From positions 9,209 to 73,208 of the forward strand of contig NW_019775891.1 of NCBI RefSeq assembly GCF_001039355.2: 64,000 nt of DNA. The letters are read 5' to 3'. Under the pieces are notes generated by a model, which worked only from the letters and a program-made list of their open reading frames with translations, did no database searches and had not been told where the DNA came from. How positions within the stretch are numbered: the first letter of the stretch is position 1; every line of letters starts with the position of its first letter. Source of the DNA: Lingula anatina (lineage: Eukaryota; Brachiopoda; Lingulata; Lingulida; Lingulidae). Below, in pieces: positions 1-13,125 of the stretch. Made by a program: the position numbers and the translations under genes.

Positions 1-820
1 CCCCCCCCCCCATCCTTATATCCTTGATTTGATTCAACAGGTTGATTTGGCTGAAATGAACCAGCTTTAATAGATGTTGGAGAGTGCTTAAAACCTGATA
101 AATATGACTGTATGACAATGAGAGGGAGGGCACACTTCCACAACACGTGTCCGCTGACTCAGGTGTGAAGTAATTGATAGCTGCGCATTCACTTCTGGTA
201 TCAAATCTCAAATCTCATCAGTTTATTAGACCTGTTTTCAGGTCTTCGTCACGGAGATGCATATATATATATGCAGATACAGCAGTTGAAAATGGAAATC
301 TTGAGTAGTGGGTGACTATCATGAATCCTGAGGAAAATTAGGTTGTGCAAAAAGTGGGCATAATTGAACAGTAAAAGAATGACGTACATAGATGTGAGAG
401 CATGTTGAATATACACAATAGGTTACATTTCTTCTTTTCATCATGTTAGTCATATACATAATGGTTTTGACACCGTTAAGGACCTTAAGTGTATTAAATT
501 TGAAATAATGTGGTTTTTCTTCTTGATGAGAAAAGGTGCGTGCTTTTCCCCCGATTTCCATATGAAAAACCTGTCTTATTGTTATGAACTCCTCGCTTTT
601 TGAATCTAGCAATTTAACAAAGATGTGTCATGCATGTAATATCCTCAAACAATGCTATTGACAGACTTAATTAAACTCGAGGTCTTTTTCAGTTTGTCAT
701 TTATCTTGGCAATAACACTGATGAAAAAAGTAACAGATTTAATGCTGTATTCACACTGGTAGCCAGCATTTTCATGATATTGTTTGCACTAATATATCAG
801 TCTTGTAACTCACAAAAAAN

Positions 821-856
<36 letters not shown>

Positions 857-2679
857 TACGTAAATGTCTTAATATTGTGAACTGTAATGGTAATATTTCA
901 CTGGAAATTAGATATTGGATGTGATCAAGCTACCAGGGCCCAGTTTTATAAAGGACGTTTAGCACTAACCAGTGTTTAACTCTTACCAGACCTAAATAGT
1001 CTGTTAGTAAACTGACCTTTAAATAACTATTTAATCCAGTTAAACACTGGCCAGTTAACTTATTGGCTGTTTTCCGTCAGACGACTGTATATAAAACACA
1101 ATTTAATCATCTTTTAGTTAATGGGTGTTAGGGGAATTTATCCACTGGTTAGGCTTATCCACTGGTTAGTGCTAAACGTCCTTTATAAAACTGGGCCCAG
1201 AATGTTAATTTTGAAATCGTCATTATGTTATGTGACAAAACATATTATGAGACCTTGATAAGCGTGACCAGGGTAAGAGTTATGTGGAGAGGAAAGTGGC
1301 TTATGGCTGAATCATCAGCACATTTGTGATGAATGTGTCTGGGGTTCTTGCTGATGTAACAGGCTAGGGACGTTTTACAGTTTTGTGGTTTTAGTTTTTT
1401 TATCAGTATTGCAACATGAAATCATTGTTTAGACAAAATGGATTTTAAAAAAAATAGTGTGACACATTTCTGTGTACATCCTAAATTAATGATGATTGCT
1501 TGATGTGAGTCAGCTAGTGTTTCTTTTGCCACACTGGGTAAATTACAAGACAACCAGTTTTTGTGCATGAAATATTCACCAGCAGAAATGTTGCTACAAG
1601 GTTAAATTTTGTTTTAAGGTTATTTATTTCCTGCACTTCATCCAGTAGATCATGCGTGAAATGTTGAAGGCAGTGGAAAAAGGGTAGTAGACGACTGTCT
1701 TTCAGTCAGCCTGCCTGTAGGATGTTAGTCATGGAGGTTGCATGACCACTTCAGTATTAATGCCAGCTATGCTTGCCTTGATTGAGATAGGTAAACTTGG
1801 TGCAGGTTGAAAATAAATGACCTTGATATTTGTGATAAGGTGTTGTTTTAAGTAAATAAATTTATCTTTTAAAAATGAAGGGAAAATTGTTGTGGAAGTG
1901 GGATCATTGATAAATTACCCTACCTTAATTAAAATATTACAGACTATTTAGTAAGAGGAATTTTTTATTATTTTTTTATTAATTTTTTTTAATGGAACTA
2001 TAAACCTTTAAGCACTTTCATTCAGAGCATACCAAAACCATTCACAGTTTTAGGTTGCACTAGTGGGGAGAGAGTGCTGGCGGCAATTACTTGACGTATC
2101 TAGATTCTTACAGGTTGTAATTACACCTATTTATTGGGGTTATCATGCTGGATGGATATTAAGTTTATGTGAGTCACCTGTCTTGGTAGGTGATGTATAT
2201 AAGTATAAATGTGATTTAAAAATGTACCCGGAATAATTTTTCATGTGTTTAGGGAATTAGAAAGCTGGATCTTTTAGTTGCTCTCCCAACAGGTATATGA
2301 TGTCTACAAAGAATATCTCCGCATTTCAGTTAAAAATAAAACTTAACCCCTCCCCCCCCTTTCATGTTGAGCCAAATGAAGCTTTTGAGTCAGAATGATG
2401 AAGATTCTTTGTAGTTTGTTTAGATATAAATATTCAGTATTGCAACTTCCTCAGTACAAGGTGAATTATTACTTTAACATATGTCAAGTAACAATTTATG
2501 TACTAGTATAACAGTAGATCAACATTGGTTTGTGTAGACCCAGTATTAATTATTTACATGGATCATTCTCTTCTAATAAACATTCTCTTCCTCCACTATT
2601 TAAGTCACTGCACATTAATAAAAGTATTTACATTATGCCATGTTGTGCATTAATATTAAAACCATTGATGTCATTCCAG
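1..2679. other. Probable intron sequence, no exon recognised
   Basis: Apart from the inverted-repeat element at 936-1198 and a poly-A run near 814-853 (with one ambiguous base, N, at 820), I see nothing codable. Since the exon at 2680 begins at an acceptor and is in an open frame, its gene starts upstream, and this stretch is most simply an intron of it. Confidence 0.5.
936..1198. mobile_element. MITE-like element with 39-bp terminal inverted repeats
   Basis: Bases 936-974, beginning GGGCCCAGTTTTATAAAGG, are the exact reverse complement of 1160-1198. The roughly 185 bases between have no coding potential. This is the form of a short non-autonomous DNA transposon. No convincing target-site duplication is visible; only CAG could be read on both sides. 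It lies upstream of the exon at 2680, probably in an intron of that gene. Confidence 0.8.
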
Positions 2680-3591
2680 CTGGCGGTCAGTTTCAGCAAT
2701 GACCAGCTGGCCAGCATACACGAATACCCCTCTGAAGACTGTATGCTGAACATGCTCCGTTCCCAAGGTGTCAAACTGGATGTGGACGATATCCAAGACA
2801 GCCCTGACATGGACAATGATGAGGACGAGGAAGATGTGCTCACTATGAGCATTGATAACAACAGTAACAAGGGCAGTAACAGTAGTTTGTCATCTCTGCA
2901 AGGCCTTGGGAGTGGGGGTAGGTTTCACTTTTGACACGCTGATTCTTGAATCTTGAAAGTGCATTATTCCATCTGAATCTGAATGTAGAAACTGTCCTTG
3001 AGAACTGTTTGAGAAAGCTTGATAGTTCAGAACAATTCTGGCAAACTTTTCAAGATATATATATATTTTTCATATTCCAGCCCCCTCCCCCTTCTGAAAA
3101 AAATCACAAAATCTCTATAGAGATAAGAAAAATTCTGTTGTCTTTAATGTTGAAGTGTTTTTAAGATAGACATGCTTGTTAAAATTCTTGTCCAAATTTT
3201 ATTACTTAATCAAAAAGTGATGCTTTCCTCCTTTTTACTTTGAGGAATAAGCTTTGGCTCTCTTAACTAAGCTTGTTTTTCATCATTTGTTTCACCCCTA
3301 TTGTTCTAATTCATGTCTTGATAATCTAAAGTGATTTATAAAACTTGGAAAAGTTAGATTTTCTAAAGCAATGTCTTTTGTCTTGATCGTTTTCTCACAG
3401 GTTCTGGTCTGTCTAGCTACAAGGGCCGTTTTCAGATGGATTACCAGTTTGGTATGAACATGTACCAGGAGGAACCAGTGGCTCCACCTAAACAAGAGGA
3501 GCCACAACCAGACCCCGAAGATCTCTCAGTCAAACCTGCTGATGATGACTTTGCCTGGTCAGAATCTGCAACATCAGATCTTCTATTCTGA
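2680..3591 (+). CDS. C-terminal end of an acidic protein, possibly phostensin/taperin-like (partial, two exons)
   Basis: There are two coding exons, 2680-2917 and 3401-3591, joined in phase 1 and ending in TGA. Acceptors are TTCCAG and CTCACAG; the first donor is GTAGGT. The exon starts with a VSFS...EYPSE block and continues into an acidic stretch (DNDEDEEDV) and a serine/asparagine-rich linker. The last exon is Q/P/E/D-rich and ends in DLLF. The V-S-F plus EYPSE block reminds me of the protein phosphatase 1-binding region of phostensin/taperin proteins, in which VSF would sit in an RVxF-type docking motif. That family call is from memory and weak. The 5' exons are outside the window. That this is a real gene end is well supported by frame, splice sites and composition. 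Confidence 0.7.
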
Positions 3592-6500
3592 TTTACTTAT
3601 ATGAATTATTTTCTACACTGGAGCTATGATCAAACTGCAGTTGGAGTTGATTGTATGGTTATAATGCAGCAAAGAACCAAAATGTTGAATAATCAGTGAA
3701 CATGAGTAAGGGGAACATCATTTATCACAGTTACATGTGTTATGAACGTTGTTTCTTGAAATTGCCCTTGCTATAAAAGAGACTGCTGCAGTATTTCATT
3801 CCAGCGCATGGTCAGACATATACCAAGAACAGCATTCGTTTACCTTGTTGCATTTGCACAAAAAAATAAGATTGAGCACCTTGGCTGCTGTGATACATAA
3901 CCCAAGGTGGCGTGCATCCAAGACAGGCTCAACGTGAAGTCTGAGAATGAAAAATGAGCATATTTGATAACTGATTAGTTCAAAGAAATAATGATGCTAA
4001 AACAACACCAGTTCTGCCTCCAAGGATCAATGCCAGACGTGGATTCCTTGATAGCAGAACCGTGGGTGGAATCCATGACGAAGTGTATATAGTTGATTAC
4101 ATATATTTGAAAACAAGTGGAAGGTTATCTATTATTTATATATGTATAGTTCACTTACAAATGGACCCGGATCACTGACAGTATGCATGGATGGTGCTGT
4201 GAAAATGTGTGGTGTTTCTACAAAAATTGCACAATCTGAGAAGCATGAAGCCCTCAGCCAATATGGGAAGACATTTGGGAAGTATAGAATATAAGATAAA
4301 AGTTCCAAGTCTTTCAAACATTCTGTGCCTGTGTTTGGTGAATGCCTTTACATGGTTGAAATAACAGTAGAAGTTAGCTAAATAAAGAGGGATGTTTATA
4401 GTTGAAAAAGATATATCATTATTATAAAAATGCTGCCTTTTCCAAATAGCAAATGCCTGTTAGTCTAAAAAAAAATCATAACCTCCATGTTAATAGAATA
4501 CTGCTAGTATTAAATGTAACAAATTTTTGCACTGCTGAATCCCTCTTTAGGAATGTACAGAATAATCCAGGTTTATGCGTCTATCAAAAATATCTCTAGC
4601 TAATGAGCCAAGTATGTCTCATTCTGTAGCAAAAACTTTCTGTTAAACTTGTCTTAGATATCAGAAGGGTGGTAAGGCTTTATCTATTTGTTTTGTACAT
4701 GTCCCAATTATTTGTTAGCAAACTATGTAACTATGTGGTTATAAATGAAAGAAAAGTCAGCTAATGTTGATATTTATGCTTAATCATATTATTGTTAAAT
4801 TTTAATGCAATTATTTGAATTACATTACACTGAAAGCACGATCACACGAGAACTTGCGTAGAAAAAAAATTCTGAAAATCTCAGGGTTGGGTATTAATGT
4901 CACTCATTCCTAGCAGTGCTGTGTGCAGAGTATGGAGACAAAACATGTGCAAAACGTGTTGAGTAAACTGTAAATGTAGATCAACAAGCCAAAAGTATTT
5001 AATTTTAAGGGGTGGAAAATGATGGTTGAACTATTGATAGAACCTCACCCTTCTTCCATCCTTTCTTGAGTGGTCTAGGGACTGATAAATAACCCAAGAT
5101 TAAAGGGGTCATCCTTTAGTTCTTTCCATCTCAATATGAGTATTTAATGTATGACTATTAGTATAAAGCTATCGTATATTATATAAATGATTTAATACTG
5201 AACTAATTCTTATTAATTTATTTGGCAGATATTTTAAGCCAGTGTATTCCATATAGCAAAGTGATTGCCCATTCCATTATATATGTATTTAAAGATTATC
5301 GTTAATGCATTTTAAAGTGTTAATAATGCCTACAGTTTGTAATGATGTGCGAAAGGGACCAATTGTTGAGTGCAGTATCATAAATAAATACATTGTTTAG
5401 TGCAACACGTAGAGTCCATTAGTTGTCACATCCAGAAAACGGTATGATAGGTAGCACTAGTTTACATGAAGGGACCATATATTATTATGTGAGAGCGCTG
5501 CCAATAATTTGGGCCTAGATTATATTAAACTTTATAGTACATAGGCATGAAGTTTGTTTTGGCTTCACACCATATTTATGGAAAGAAAGCTGAATTTTTA
5601 GCCTGTGTAAAATATTATGAGTAAAAAATGTTTAGTTAAATTAGTTTTTGGAATAATTCACAATGCTAGATATTTAATATTACAGAGTTGTTTTGAAGTA
5701 GATACTAGCATAAGTATAAATAGGGTTATTTCGATTTTTGTTGTTGTTCTTGGGACTTGGGTTCTTCCATTTTTATTTCCCCAAAATGTTTTAAGGTTAA
5801 ATATATATTTTTGTAATTAAAATTCTGCTTGATATGACCCAAGTGGAATATTAAAAGCAAGGTCAGTGTCAGTCAAATCTTACTTTTAAGAAAGAAACTG
5901 CTCTTTAAAATGTCTTTATTTCCATGGCGTTCCCAAAATTGTAACAACAACCAAAAGAGACTTGTAAGTGTGCCCAAAACGGTCAATTTTATGCACCTTA
6001 ATTAAGATACCTTGTTATTTTATCAATTGTCTCATAACCATTATTTTATATAGCAGAATTTAAGGGTATGGCAGTAAGGCCCAGTGCTTAAAGAATGGGT
6101 GCATCGTTTGCGAGTATCTGAGAATGTTTGTCTTTCCATAAACTGGATTTGTTTAGAATAACGGGATTTGTTGCCTGTTTATGGTGACCATGCAATAAGC
6201 ATTGTGATCCTCAATATCTCTATTTTGAGCTGACGATTTTGTTAAATTTGTTGTATGATTGTGGGTATGGAAGCTTGTCTTGTAGCCACTAGCGCGTGGG
6301 CTGGTGACTCTATAGTAACCACCAGCATGTGGTGACATCTATTGTGCATTTATTCACATTGCAGTCTTTGTTTTAATCCACCACTCGTGATAGTAATAAA
6401 AAAAGGCCCGATTTGTAATATTAGTAGATGCTTACGGTAAAATTGCTGTCAAAGTGCTATTTGGTTTGGTCGATTGATTATGGATTGCTATGCTCTTTAC

Positions 6501-6600
6501 AATATGTTGCTTTATGTTATCTGTTTTATGGAACTTGATTCGTTTGAATGCTTGGCGCAAGTGAAATCTAAAAATAAAATAAATTTATGAAAAAAATGTT
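3592..6600 (+). other. Long 3' UTR of the preceding gene
   Basis: About 3 kb of AT-rich sequence follows the stop without a credible ORF. Overlapping AATAAA signals lie at 6573-6583, followed by A- and T-rich sequence, and an earlier candidate occurs near 5383. I read this as the 3' UTR; alternative polyadenylation is possible. Confidence 0.5.
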
Positions 6601-7987
6601 TGTTTTTTTTTCCTTAACAAATGAAAGGTCGTCGTGTGACGCTTTAAAACAGTCAATCTAATTGTTTATACACATTTGCCGAGACAGCGCTTTCCACTTC
6701 GTAAGTGCCAAATGGTATATTTATACATAACATATTTAGTAGACTTTTTTTCCGAGTAGGCTGTAGCGAAAAGGCATGTTAGAAATTCAACGTGGTCTAT
6801 CTTACCTAGTTGTCACTGGATGCGTTTCTTTTAATTTTTTATTAAAATTTTTGTGCCATACCATTGTCGATGTCTTGTTTTAATTTGTTGATAATACAAA
6901 ACATGAAAAATTTAATTTGCACAACTTCGTTATTTTCTTATTGATTTATTCTACTTTTTTTAGTAAATCGCTTTCCCGACGTCGTATTAGTCAGTGATGT
7001 GTTTCGTTCAAATTGGTCAATTCCCTTGGTTGTTCTTAACTTGATTTCTAAATGTAGCCAGTTGGTAGTACGAGATAATGTGGACAAAAGTTTTACTGTT
7101 GGTCAAGACCCAACTTCAATGCCTTGGCGCAACGCTAGTTCTCGGCCACTGGCGACACCTAGTGACGTCAGTACATGATGAGGAAAAAGACTATTTTGCG
7201 CAGCTAAGTTGTACAATAAATAAATTATGCAGGCCGAGTTCTATGGGTGATTTTGTGACGAACTCTACAACATTACACGATAGAAATTAAAGTGACAGCA
7301 AATATTCTACTGTTATTGAAAGGAAAAAAGGTAGCACGTGCTGTCAAAAGGGCAGTAGTAGATCTACATATGTACAAAACTCTTCCAATAAAACATAAAT
7401 GTACAGGGTTTTATACCCACCGATCCACGTAAACAGATACTTGGATAGTGGAAATTTGTGTAAAAGTAAAAAATTTACAAAATGGGGCATCCTTGCATAC
7501 GAAATTAATCAATCCAGGTAGTTTTTTTTTTTTTTTTTTTACTTCGGGTGCATTTCAGTACTATAAGAACCTGTAAGTTTGAAGATGATATGCAACCAAG
7601 TTTCCCCTTGACTTCGTTAACTGATAAAAATTGCGTTACGACGGAAGCGCACGGAGACAAACCCAGGTGGTGGCTGTATTACCAGTTACAGTAGCACGAG
7701 AAGTCCATAGAAACAAAGCGCGGGGGCTGTAGAAGTGCCACAGTAGCAAAATGATTCGCAGTTAAAGGTTTCCATTTTCAAAATAACGAAAACAATTATA
7801 TTGAGTACAAATAATAATAATGATGAAGAAAATAAAGACGGGAGTAAAAAAATATCAATATCATCTTTGCTTAATATTTATTCATGGACAAAATGTCAAA
7901 AAAGCATTTTATGTGTGTTTATCAAACAATCTAAGAACTAGAACACAATGAAACTGCTCGATTTAAAGCTCGAATCCAAAAGGAAAA
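6601..7987. other. Intergenic stretch, nothing recognised
   Basis: This separates the 3' ends of two convergent genes. It has T-rich and A-rich runs and short ORFs only. No repeat or RNA gene was recognised. Confidence 0.5.
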
Positions 7988-7993
7988 TTTATT
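7988..7993 (-). promoter_or_regulatory. Candidate polyadenylation signal of the permease gene
   Basis: AATAAA on the minus strand, about 166 bases after the stop codon. A second one occurs at 7877-7882. Confidence 0.4.
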
Positions 7994-8158
7994 TATAAAT
8001 TCCGTCCACTATGTACAGATATATAGATACTATAAATTTGTTTAGATATAGTTGAAATAGCAAATAATTCCATTTAAATAAACGATAAATCAACTTTTAT
8101 ATACAAGTATTGTGTTTATCAAGTTTGATAACAAAGAACAAACGTAATGCAAAAATGA

Positions 8159-10307
8159 TCATATCAGTAGTAGTCCGTAGATAATGAGCACGCCTAGAAT
8201 GCAAATGATCAGCGTGGTAATGAATCCGTATTTCAAGTATGCCCAGAATGTCAGCCTAAACTTCAGGGTGGTCAGAGACTTTTGAGCAACTATCAAATTG
8301 GCGACGCTTCCAAACAGCGTTAAGTTCCCGGCAACGGTAGAAACCCAGCCGAGAAAAAGCACCATCCCCAGCTGCTTCTTGCACGGATCTAGCTGCGCCA
8401 AAACCAAAATACACAGAGGCACGTTACTGAACAGATTGGAGCCTACAATGACAAAACTGACCATGATCACAATTTCTACGAAGCTTTTCATCTCGTTGTG
8501 GTCCAAGCCCAACTGCATCCAGAACCAGCGTGGTATGCCGGTGTGGTTGTACGCGCCCAGCCAGACGAAGAAGCCGAAGAAGAGAACCAGGACGTCCCAG
8601 TCTATTCTCTTCATTGTCTGCAGGGCGTTACGCTTGTTGATGATGGCGTCGGAGATCATGATCAGGGTGGCACCGGCCATAGGGACCAAACCTGAAATAT
8701 AACGAATGAAATAAAGATTTAAAAGGGCAAGTGGACACATAGTAAAATACGTATTTTGTACGTAGTTTTTTCTCTCTTTTGCATGCAAAATTACGTGTAA
8801 CATTTTCCGTTTTTATGTCCCCTCCCCCTCCCCATCCAAACTCCCTTCCCTTTTATGCACTGACATCGCCCATGTTTAAAGAAAGCGCATTTCACATAGC
8901 TTTTTTTTTTCTTTTTTTAAATTCAGATTAGAAAATCAAGCTTACAATCTATGTTTTTTTAAATAATGATTTTTTGAGAACGAGAAAACGAAAGCGACCT
9001 ACCGATGTCAAAGGGTACCTCCTTGGTGGATGCGATGAAGAGCACCACTACAAGGGTCATTGTCAGGCACAGGCAAATATGAAACGGTAAGGATTCAGTT
9101 GGACCATAAGCATCTGGATTCTTTTTCTCTTCTTTAGTATCTGTCGAGGGGGTACAAACTCTGACATCGTCAGCGCCAGCGTTCTCCTTGCTTTTCCTCT
9201 CGCGACCGTCGACGCAAGTCTCTTTGATGCGGTCAGGCGCTCCCGCTCGCCCCGAATTACTGAGAACGGACCCAGACTCTTCCAGAAAGGTGTTTTGCTG
9301 ATCCCCCATGGTGAAGTCCAGTGGGTCGTTGCTGTCGTATCCTAACAACGGCGGAGAGGCACTTTTGGTCATACAGCCATATTTGTAGTGCATGAGTAAG
9401 AAGGCCAGGTTGAGAAAATACCCAATTATGGCTGGCACTCCGATGTACATGAGGCACGTGAGGAGGTCCAGGCGGCTGTAAGGGTGGGAGTCGGTGACGG
9501 AGGCAATAAGAGCCATTTGTGGGTTGCCAAAAATGGTCATCGAACTGCCGATATTTGAATTGGTAGCAATACACAGCAAGACGGTCTCTAGCTCATCGTG
9601 CTGCCTCTTCTGCTGGGCCCAGTGTCGGAGCACGAGGGGGGTCACGATCAGGCAGACGGCGTCGTTGGTAAAGAGCGCTGACAATATGAAACACATGAGT
9701 CCCACTCTCCACAAATAGCCATACATGCTTGTGTTGTTCTTGAGAAACCGCTTCAGGATCTTGTTGATGATGAGCTCTCGCTCGAAGTACTGCGCCATCA
9801 GCATCATGCCCATCAACAGAAAGATTGTCCTCAGGTTTTCAACCTCTCCCAGAATCTCGTAGGTGTGCTCCTGGGTGATGACAGTGGTTCCGACCATGAA
9901 GAGGGCGCCAATCATCACGGCCACCGTGGTGTCGATGGGGAAGAACGGGATTTCGAAGAAAATGAAAGGCAGCACGACGATGAAGAAGATGGTACCTAGA
10001 AATATGAACATGCCCCCTCTATCAACACCACACTCGAGTAGCACCAATGGTTCATGATGTAAAAGTTTTTTTAAACTACTCACTAAATTTTTATTTGTAT
10101 TACGTGAAAAATTACGATACTCATACTTATTTTTGCATTTTCAGATATCTTTGCTTGTGCTTTTTAAAGATTTATTCCACAACAAAGAAACATATGTCCT
10201 ATCATGGCAAGGTAACTGCGTAAGGTGTAGTTTGACTAACTATTGAATACCGCGGTCGTGATAACAGATAAGGCATATGCATGTTTGTGAAGTTTTTATT
10301 TTTAATA

Positions 10308-10365
<58 letters not shown>

Positions 10366-11022
10366 TGTTTAAAACATCTCAGGTACGACCCGCTTTTGTA
10401 CCATTTGTGGGATACACCGTTTCAACCGTCAAGCTGTTTTTAGTTCTCAATATCCATTTCTTTTGTATTCTATAGCTTTCATTTTTTTCTTATTTTATTT
10501 GTTGGTGTTTTCTATTATTCAAGCGTTCCTTTATTCCCCTATTGTTTAACACCAATTTTTCTGTTGGGTCTTAGCATTTAGAATAAAAGCTCATCTAGGT
10601 GATATTAACATTCCGGGAAATGAACTTTTTAAAGGTAAAGTGAACTGTCAAGTTCCATATTACAAGGTACAGAAGGCGATACGCAATAAAAACCGATTTT
10701 GATTGCATTTTCAGTTGTTCATGGACTTTCAGCGTCAACTTCAATTTTCCTTTTGTTAAAATCGTGCATTGGCAATTTAAATACTTACTATTTATACACC
10801 CAAAAACCTAGCCCACCACTTTGAACTGGACAATGATTACGGGCAATGACGCCGGTCGAAAAACTTACCAAGTACGAGTCTCCATGTTTCAATCACATCA
10901 TGGCCCTCTTCGAAATACTGGTGCGCGTCACATTTATCACCGGCGTACACTCCTGAGGCCAAAAAGGCACCCAAAAGCAGAAGGGCGATGCCCCTCGCCC
11001 GATAGTTGAGGAGGCCCACCAT
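8159..11022 (-). CDS. Lsi2/ArsB-like ion efflux permease (CitMHS superfamily)
   Basis: Three exons, read on the minus strand: 11022-10869, 10082-9003 and 8691-8159, with phase-1 junctions. They total 1767 bases, or 588 residues. The ATG at 11022 sits in a good context (GCCATGG) and begins a hydrophobic N-terminal segment. The body has about eleven hydrophobic helices. Family marks are FTNDAVCLIVTPLV followed by ATNSNIGSSMTIFGNPQ in the first half, and VAGNLTLFGSVANLIVAQ in the second half. This is the duplicated signature of the ArsB/NhaD/Lsi2 permeases. A charged, poorly conserved loop of about 90 residues (after YKYGC) separates the halves. Plant Lsi2 exports silicic acid and ArsB exports arsenite. 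Animal Lsi2-like proteins exist, but the substrate cannot be read from sequence. It would be a plasma or internal membrane protein. An AATAAA (minus strand, 7988-7993) lies about 170 bases past the stop. Confidence 0.88.
10311..10365. repeat. (ATT)n microsatellite
   Basis: An uninterrupted ATT run in intron 1 of the permease gene. The poly-tyrosine ORF across it is an artefact of the repeat. Confidence 0.95.
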
Positions 11023-11722
11023 GGCGATTCTAGAGACCGTCCAGATGCTGCTACCGGGCCGTACTGCTCGGGTCTACAAATGTCGATGGGTGTGACACGA
11101 GGAACAGTAACACCACTCAAGCGTCCCCAACTGCCAACTTATTTTTCAACCAATGACACACTGGTTTGAAAGCGAGACGCTTGACTTTATGAAAAGTAGG
11201 TTAATTAATCGTCAGTGATAACTTTTAAGTACGGATCATGCGCAAAGGGCGAAGAAATTGATACCCTGGGTTTCAAGATATTGACGATATGTCAAGCCAA
11301 TGCTTACTAGACAGGTAGGAAAAGTTTACGAAAGATTTTGATTACCAAGGCAGCATTTTTTCAAAAAAAGCTACACGTGATGCTTTTTTTTTTTGTCGAA
11401 ATCCAAAAAAATCTTTTTATGTCGGGAACGAGATAGAGCTAATTATATATTGCGGTCGTCTATGGTTTCAATCGACATTTTTTTAAGAAAAATGTATTAG
11501 GGCTAATAAATTGACATTTTATTGACAAATGTGATAATTTAATACTATTACCATTTCTGAACATAAACGGAACTCTGAGACCAGTGGCACTGTCACAACA
11601 GCGAGCCCTGAAAGCGACCTGCGGTTCTCAGGGTGAAAACCTCATTGGCAAACGCATAGGACACGGTGCTCTCTCTGCTCTTCCTCGACTCACATCAGCT
11701 GTACTTTCTTACACGCCCAAAC
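11023..11722. promoter_or_regulatory. Shared 5' region between two divergent genes
   Basis: The start codons at 11022 (-) and 11723 (+) point away from each other across 700 bases, so both promoters must lie here or overlap into the first exons. I see no clear TATA box or other named site. Confidence 0.4.
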
Positions 11723-12967
11723 ATGGCGTTTCTCAGAGCGTTCTCCAGGTTAACTCTTGCTCGTTTAGCAAAGACGCTGCTTGTTGCCCTTCCCATTGCG
11801 GTTACTATGGTTACGATGCAACGTGCTTCCGTCGACCACGTGCCCATTGCTGCAGGGAAAGAAAGAAACTCAGCAAGCAAAACGGCTGAATTAAAATATG
11901 TCGTCAGATCAAGGGAAAGCACAGAGGATGAGAGAGAATATGCGCAAGACTTTGGGCCAAGCAAAAGAAAAGGCACTGAGGTAAAATATTTGAAAATTGC
12001 TCACGTGAATGGTCAAAGTGAAACACCACGGGCAGCCCGCTTCGTTTATCTTATCCAGGGACCCGAAACTCATTCAATAAATTACCTCCAAGTGACCCAG
12101 GATCGAGATATTATTTGGTTGACGCGTAAAAAAGCTTCTGGGGATATTTTCTTTCCAAATTGCAGTTGGACTGAGGGTCGAAACAGGCTGCTGAGCGAAG
12201 CAATCGGTAGGTCAGCGATAAGGGAAGATGGAGGGTACCTTTACTACATTTTCATGGATGGTGACGCGGAACTTTCGGTTAATTATGATAAAAAACGAAC
12301 TTGGAGAGCCGACTTGCCGGACAATCCATTCGACCGTTTTGAACTGTTTCTGTTGGACTTCGAACCAGCTGTTGGCTATCCTCATTTTAGGACAAATTAT
12401 ATAAACGTATCGTCCCCAGTGAACATCAATTACAAGTTCGATGGGATTGTCAATGCATTTCACCGCCACACGTTGTCATTTTTGCTGCCCTACATCGATC
12501 GCCTGGACCGATATTCCTGGTGGTTTTCCCAGTGGTTCGTGATACATTCAGCGACAATGTTGTACAACTCCAACCGGATTCAGTGTAATGCCGTCACCGT
12601 AAACACAACTCGTGACACCACACAAACGGATTACAGCGATTCTGGGAAATTTGAAATAACGCGTGATTATTTTCGAGCGGCACTTCGCGAGGGTATACAA
12701 GTTAGGACTATGAAATCCGGGTTTGTTTTTCTTTTACAGACTTTCAGGAAGAAGACACGTTACGACGGAATCACACAGGGCTTGGCGAGCCGCAAGTTTT
12801 ACATGGAATACAGGGTGTCTACAAAGTTCATTATGAAGTGCTTCGATACTGCCCGTCCTGTTATTCGGCATATTTTAACCTGGAGACAACGCGCTGATGT
12901 ACGTCAACTTTTGTACGGAACGCTAGAGACGGAACCCACGTTTATTCCAGACGCCGTCACAATATAG
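11723..12967 (+). CDS. Single-exon type II membrane protein, glycosyltransferase-like
   Basis: An open frame of 414 residues with no intron. The frame is open upstream to 11666, but the Met at 11723 (ACATGG) is preferred because it begins a classic type II signal anchor: a short basic N-terminus followed by LLVALPIAVTMV. A lysine/serine-rich stem follows, then a globular part from about residue 110 with W-T-E-G-R-N-R (near 155) and an MDGDAEL motif (near 180). DGD would serve as a DxD-type nucleotide-sugar/metal motif. Several N-x-S/T sites are present. The layout suggests a Golgi enzyme, but I do not recognise the family, so the function is inference. An AATAAA at 13120-13125 gives a short 3' UTR. 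Alternatively it could be an uncharacterised membrane protein with a chance DGD. Confidence 0.75.
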   Translation: MAFLRAFSRLTLARLAKTLLVALPIAVTMVTMQRASVDHVPIAAGKERNSASKTAELKYVVRSRESTEDEREYAQDFGPSKRKGTEVKYLKIAHVNGQSETPRAARFVYLIQGPETHSINYLQVTQDRDIIWLTRKKASGDIFFPNCSWTEGRNRLLSEAIGRSAIREDGGYLYYIFMDGDAELSVNYDKKRTWRADLPDNPFDRFELFLLDFEPAVGYPHFRTNYINVSSPVNINYKFDGIVNAFHRHTLSFLLPYIDRLDRYSWWFSQWFVIHSATMLYNSNRIQCNAVTVNTTRDTTQTDYSDSGKFEITRDYFRAALREGIQVRTMKSGFVFLLQTFRKKTRYDGITQGLASRKFYMEYRVSTKFIMKCFDTARPVIRHILTWRQRADVRQLLYGTLETEPTFIPDAVTI

Positions 12968-13119
12968 ATCTAAACAATGATTTATTTTGAATGGACGTAT
13001 TTGGAGATCTAAGATAAAACTGAAGTTAATACAAATCAGATGATAAAAGCGATTCCAGCCGTTATGAAAACAGCTTCAGTTCATTGAGCGTGGTTAATGG
13101 AAATCATTGTCGAAAATCT

Positions 13120-13125
13120 AATAAA
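13120..13125 (+). promoter_or_regulatory. Polyadenylation signal of the single-exon gene
   Basis: AATAAA 153 bases after the stop codon at 12967. Another occurs near 13545. Confidence 0.5.

Noticed and set aside
8298-8702. 134-codon + strand frame opposite the permease exon
   Set aside because: Shadow of a membrane-protein exon with strong family motifs on the other strand.
10281-10475. Poly-tyrosine ORF
   Set aside because: It is the (ATT)n microsatellite read in one frame.
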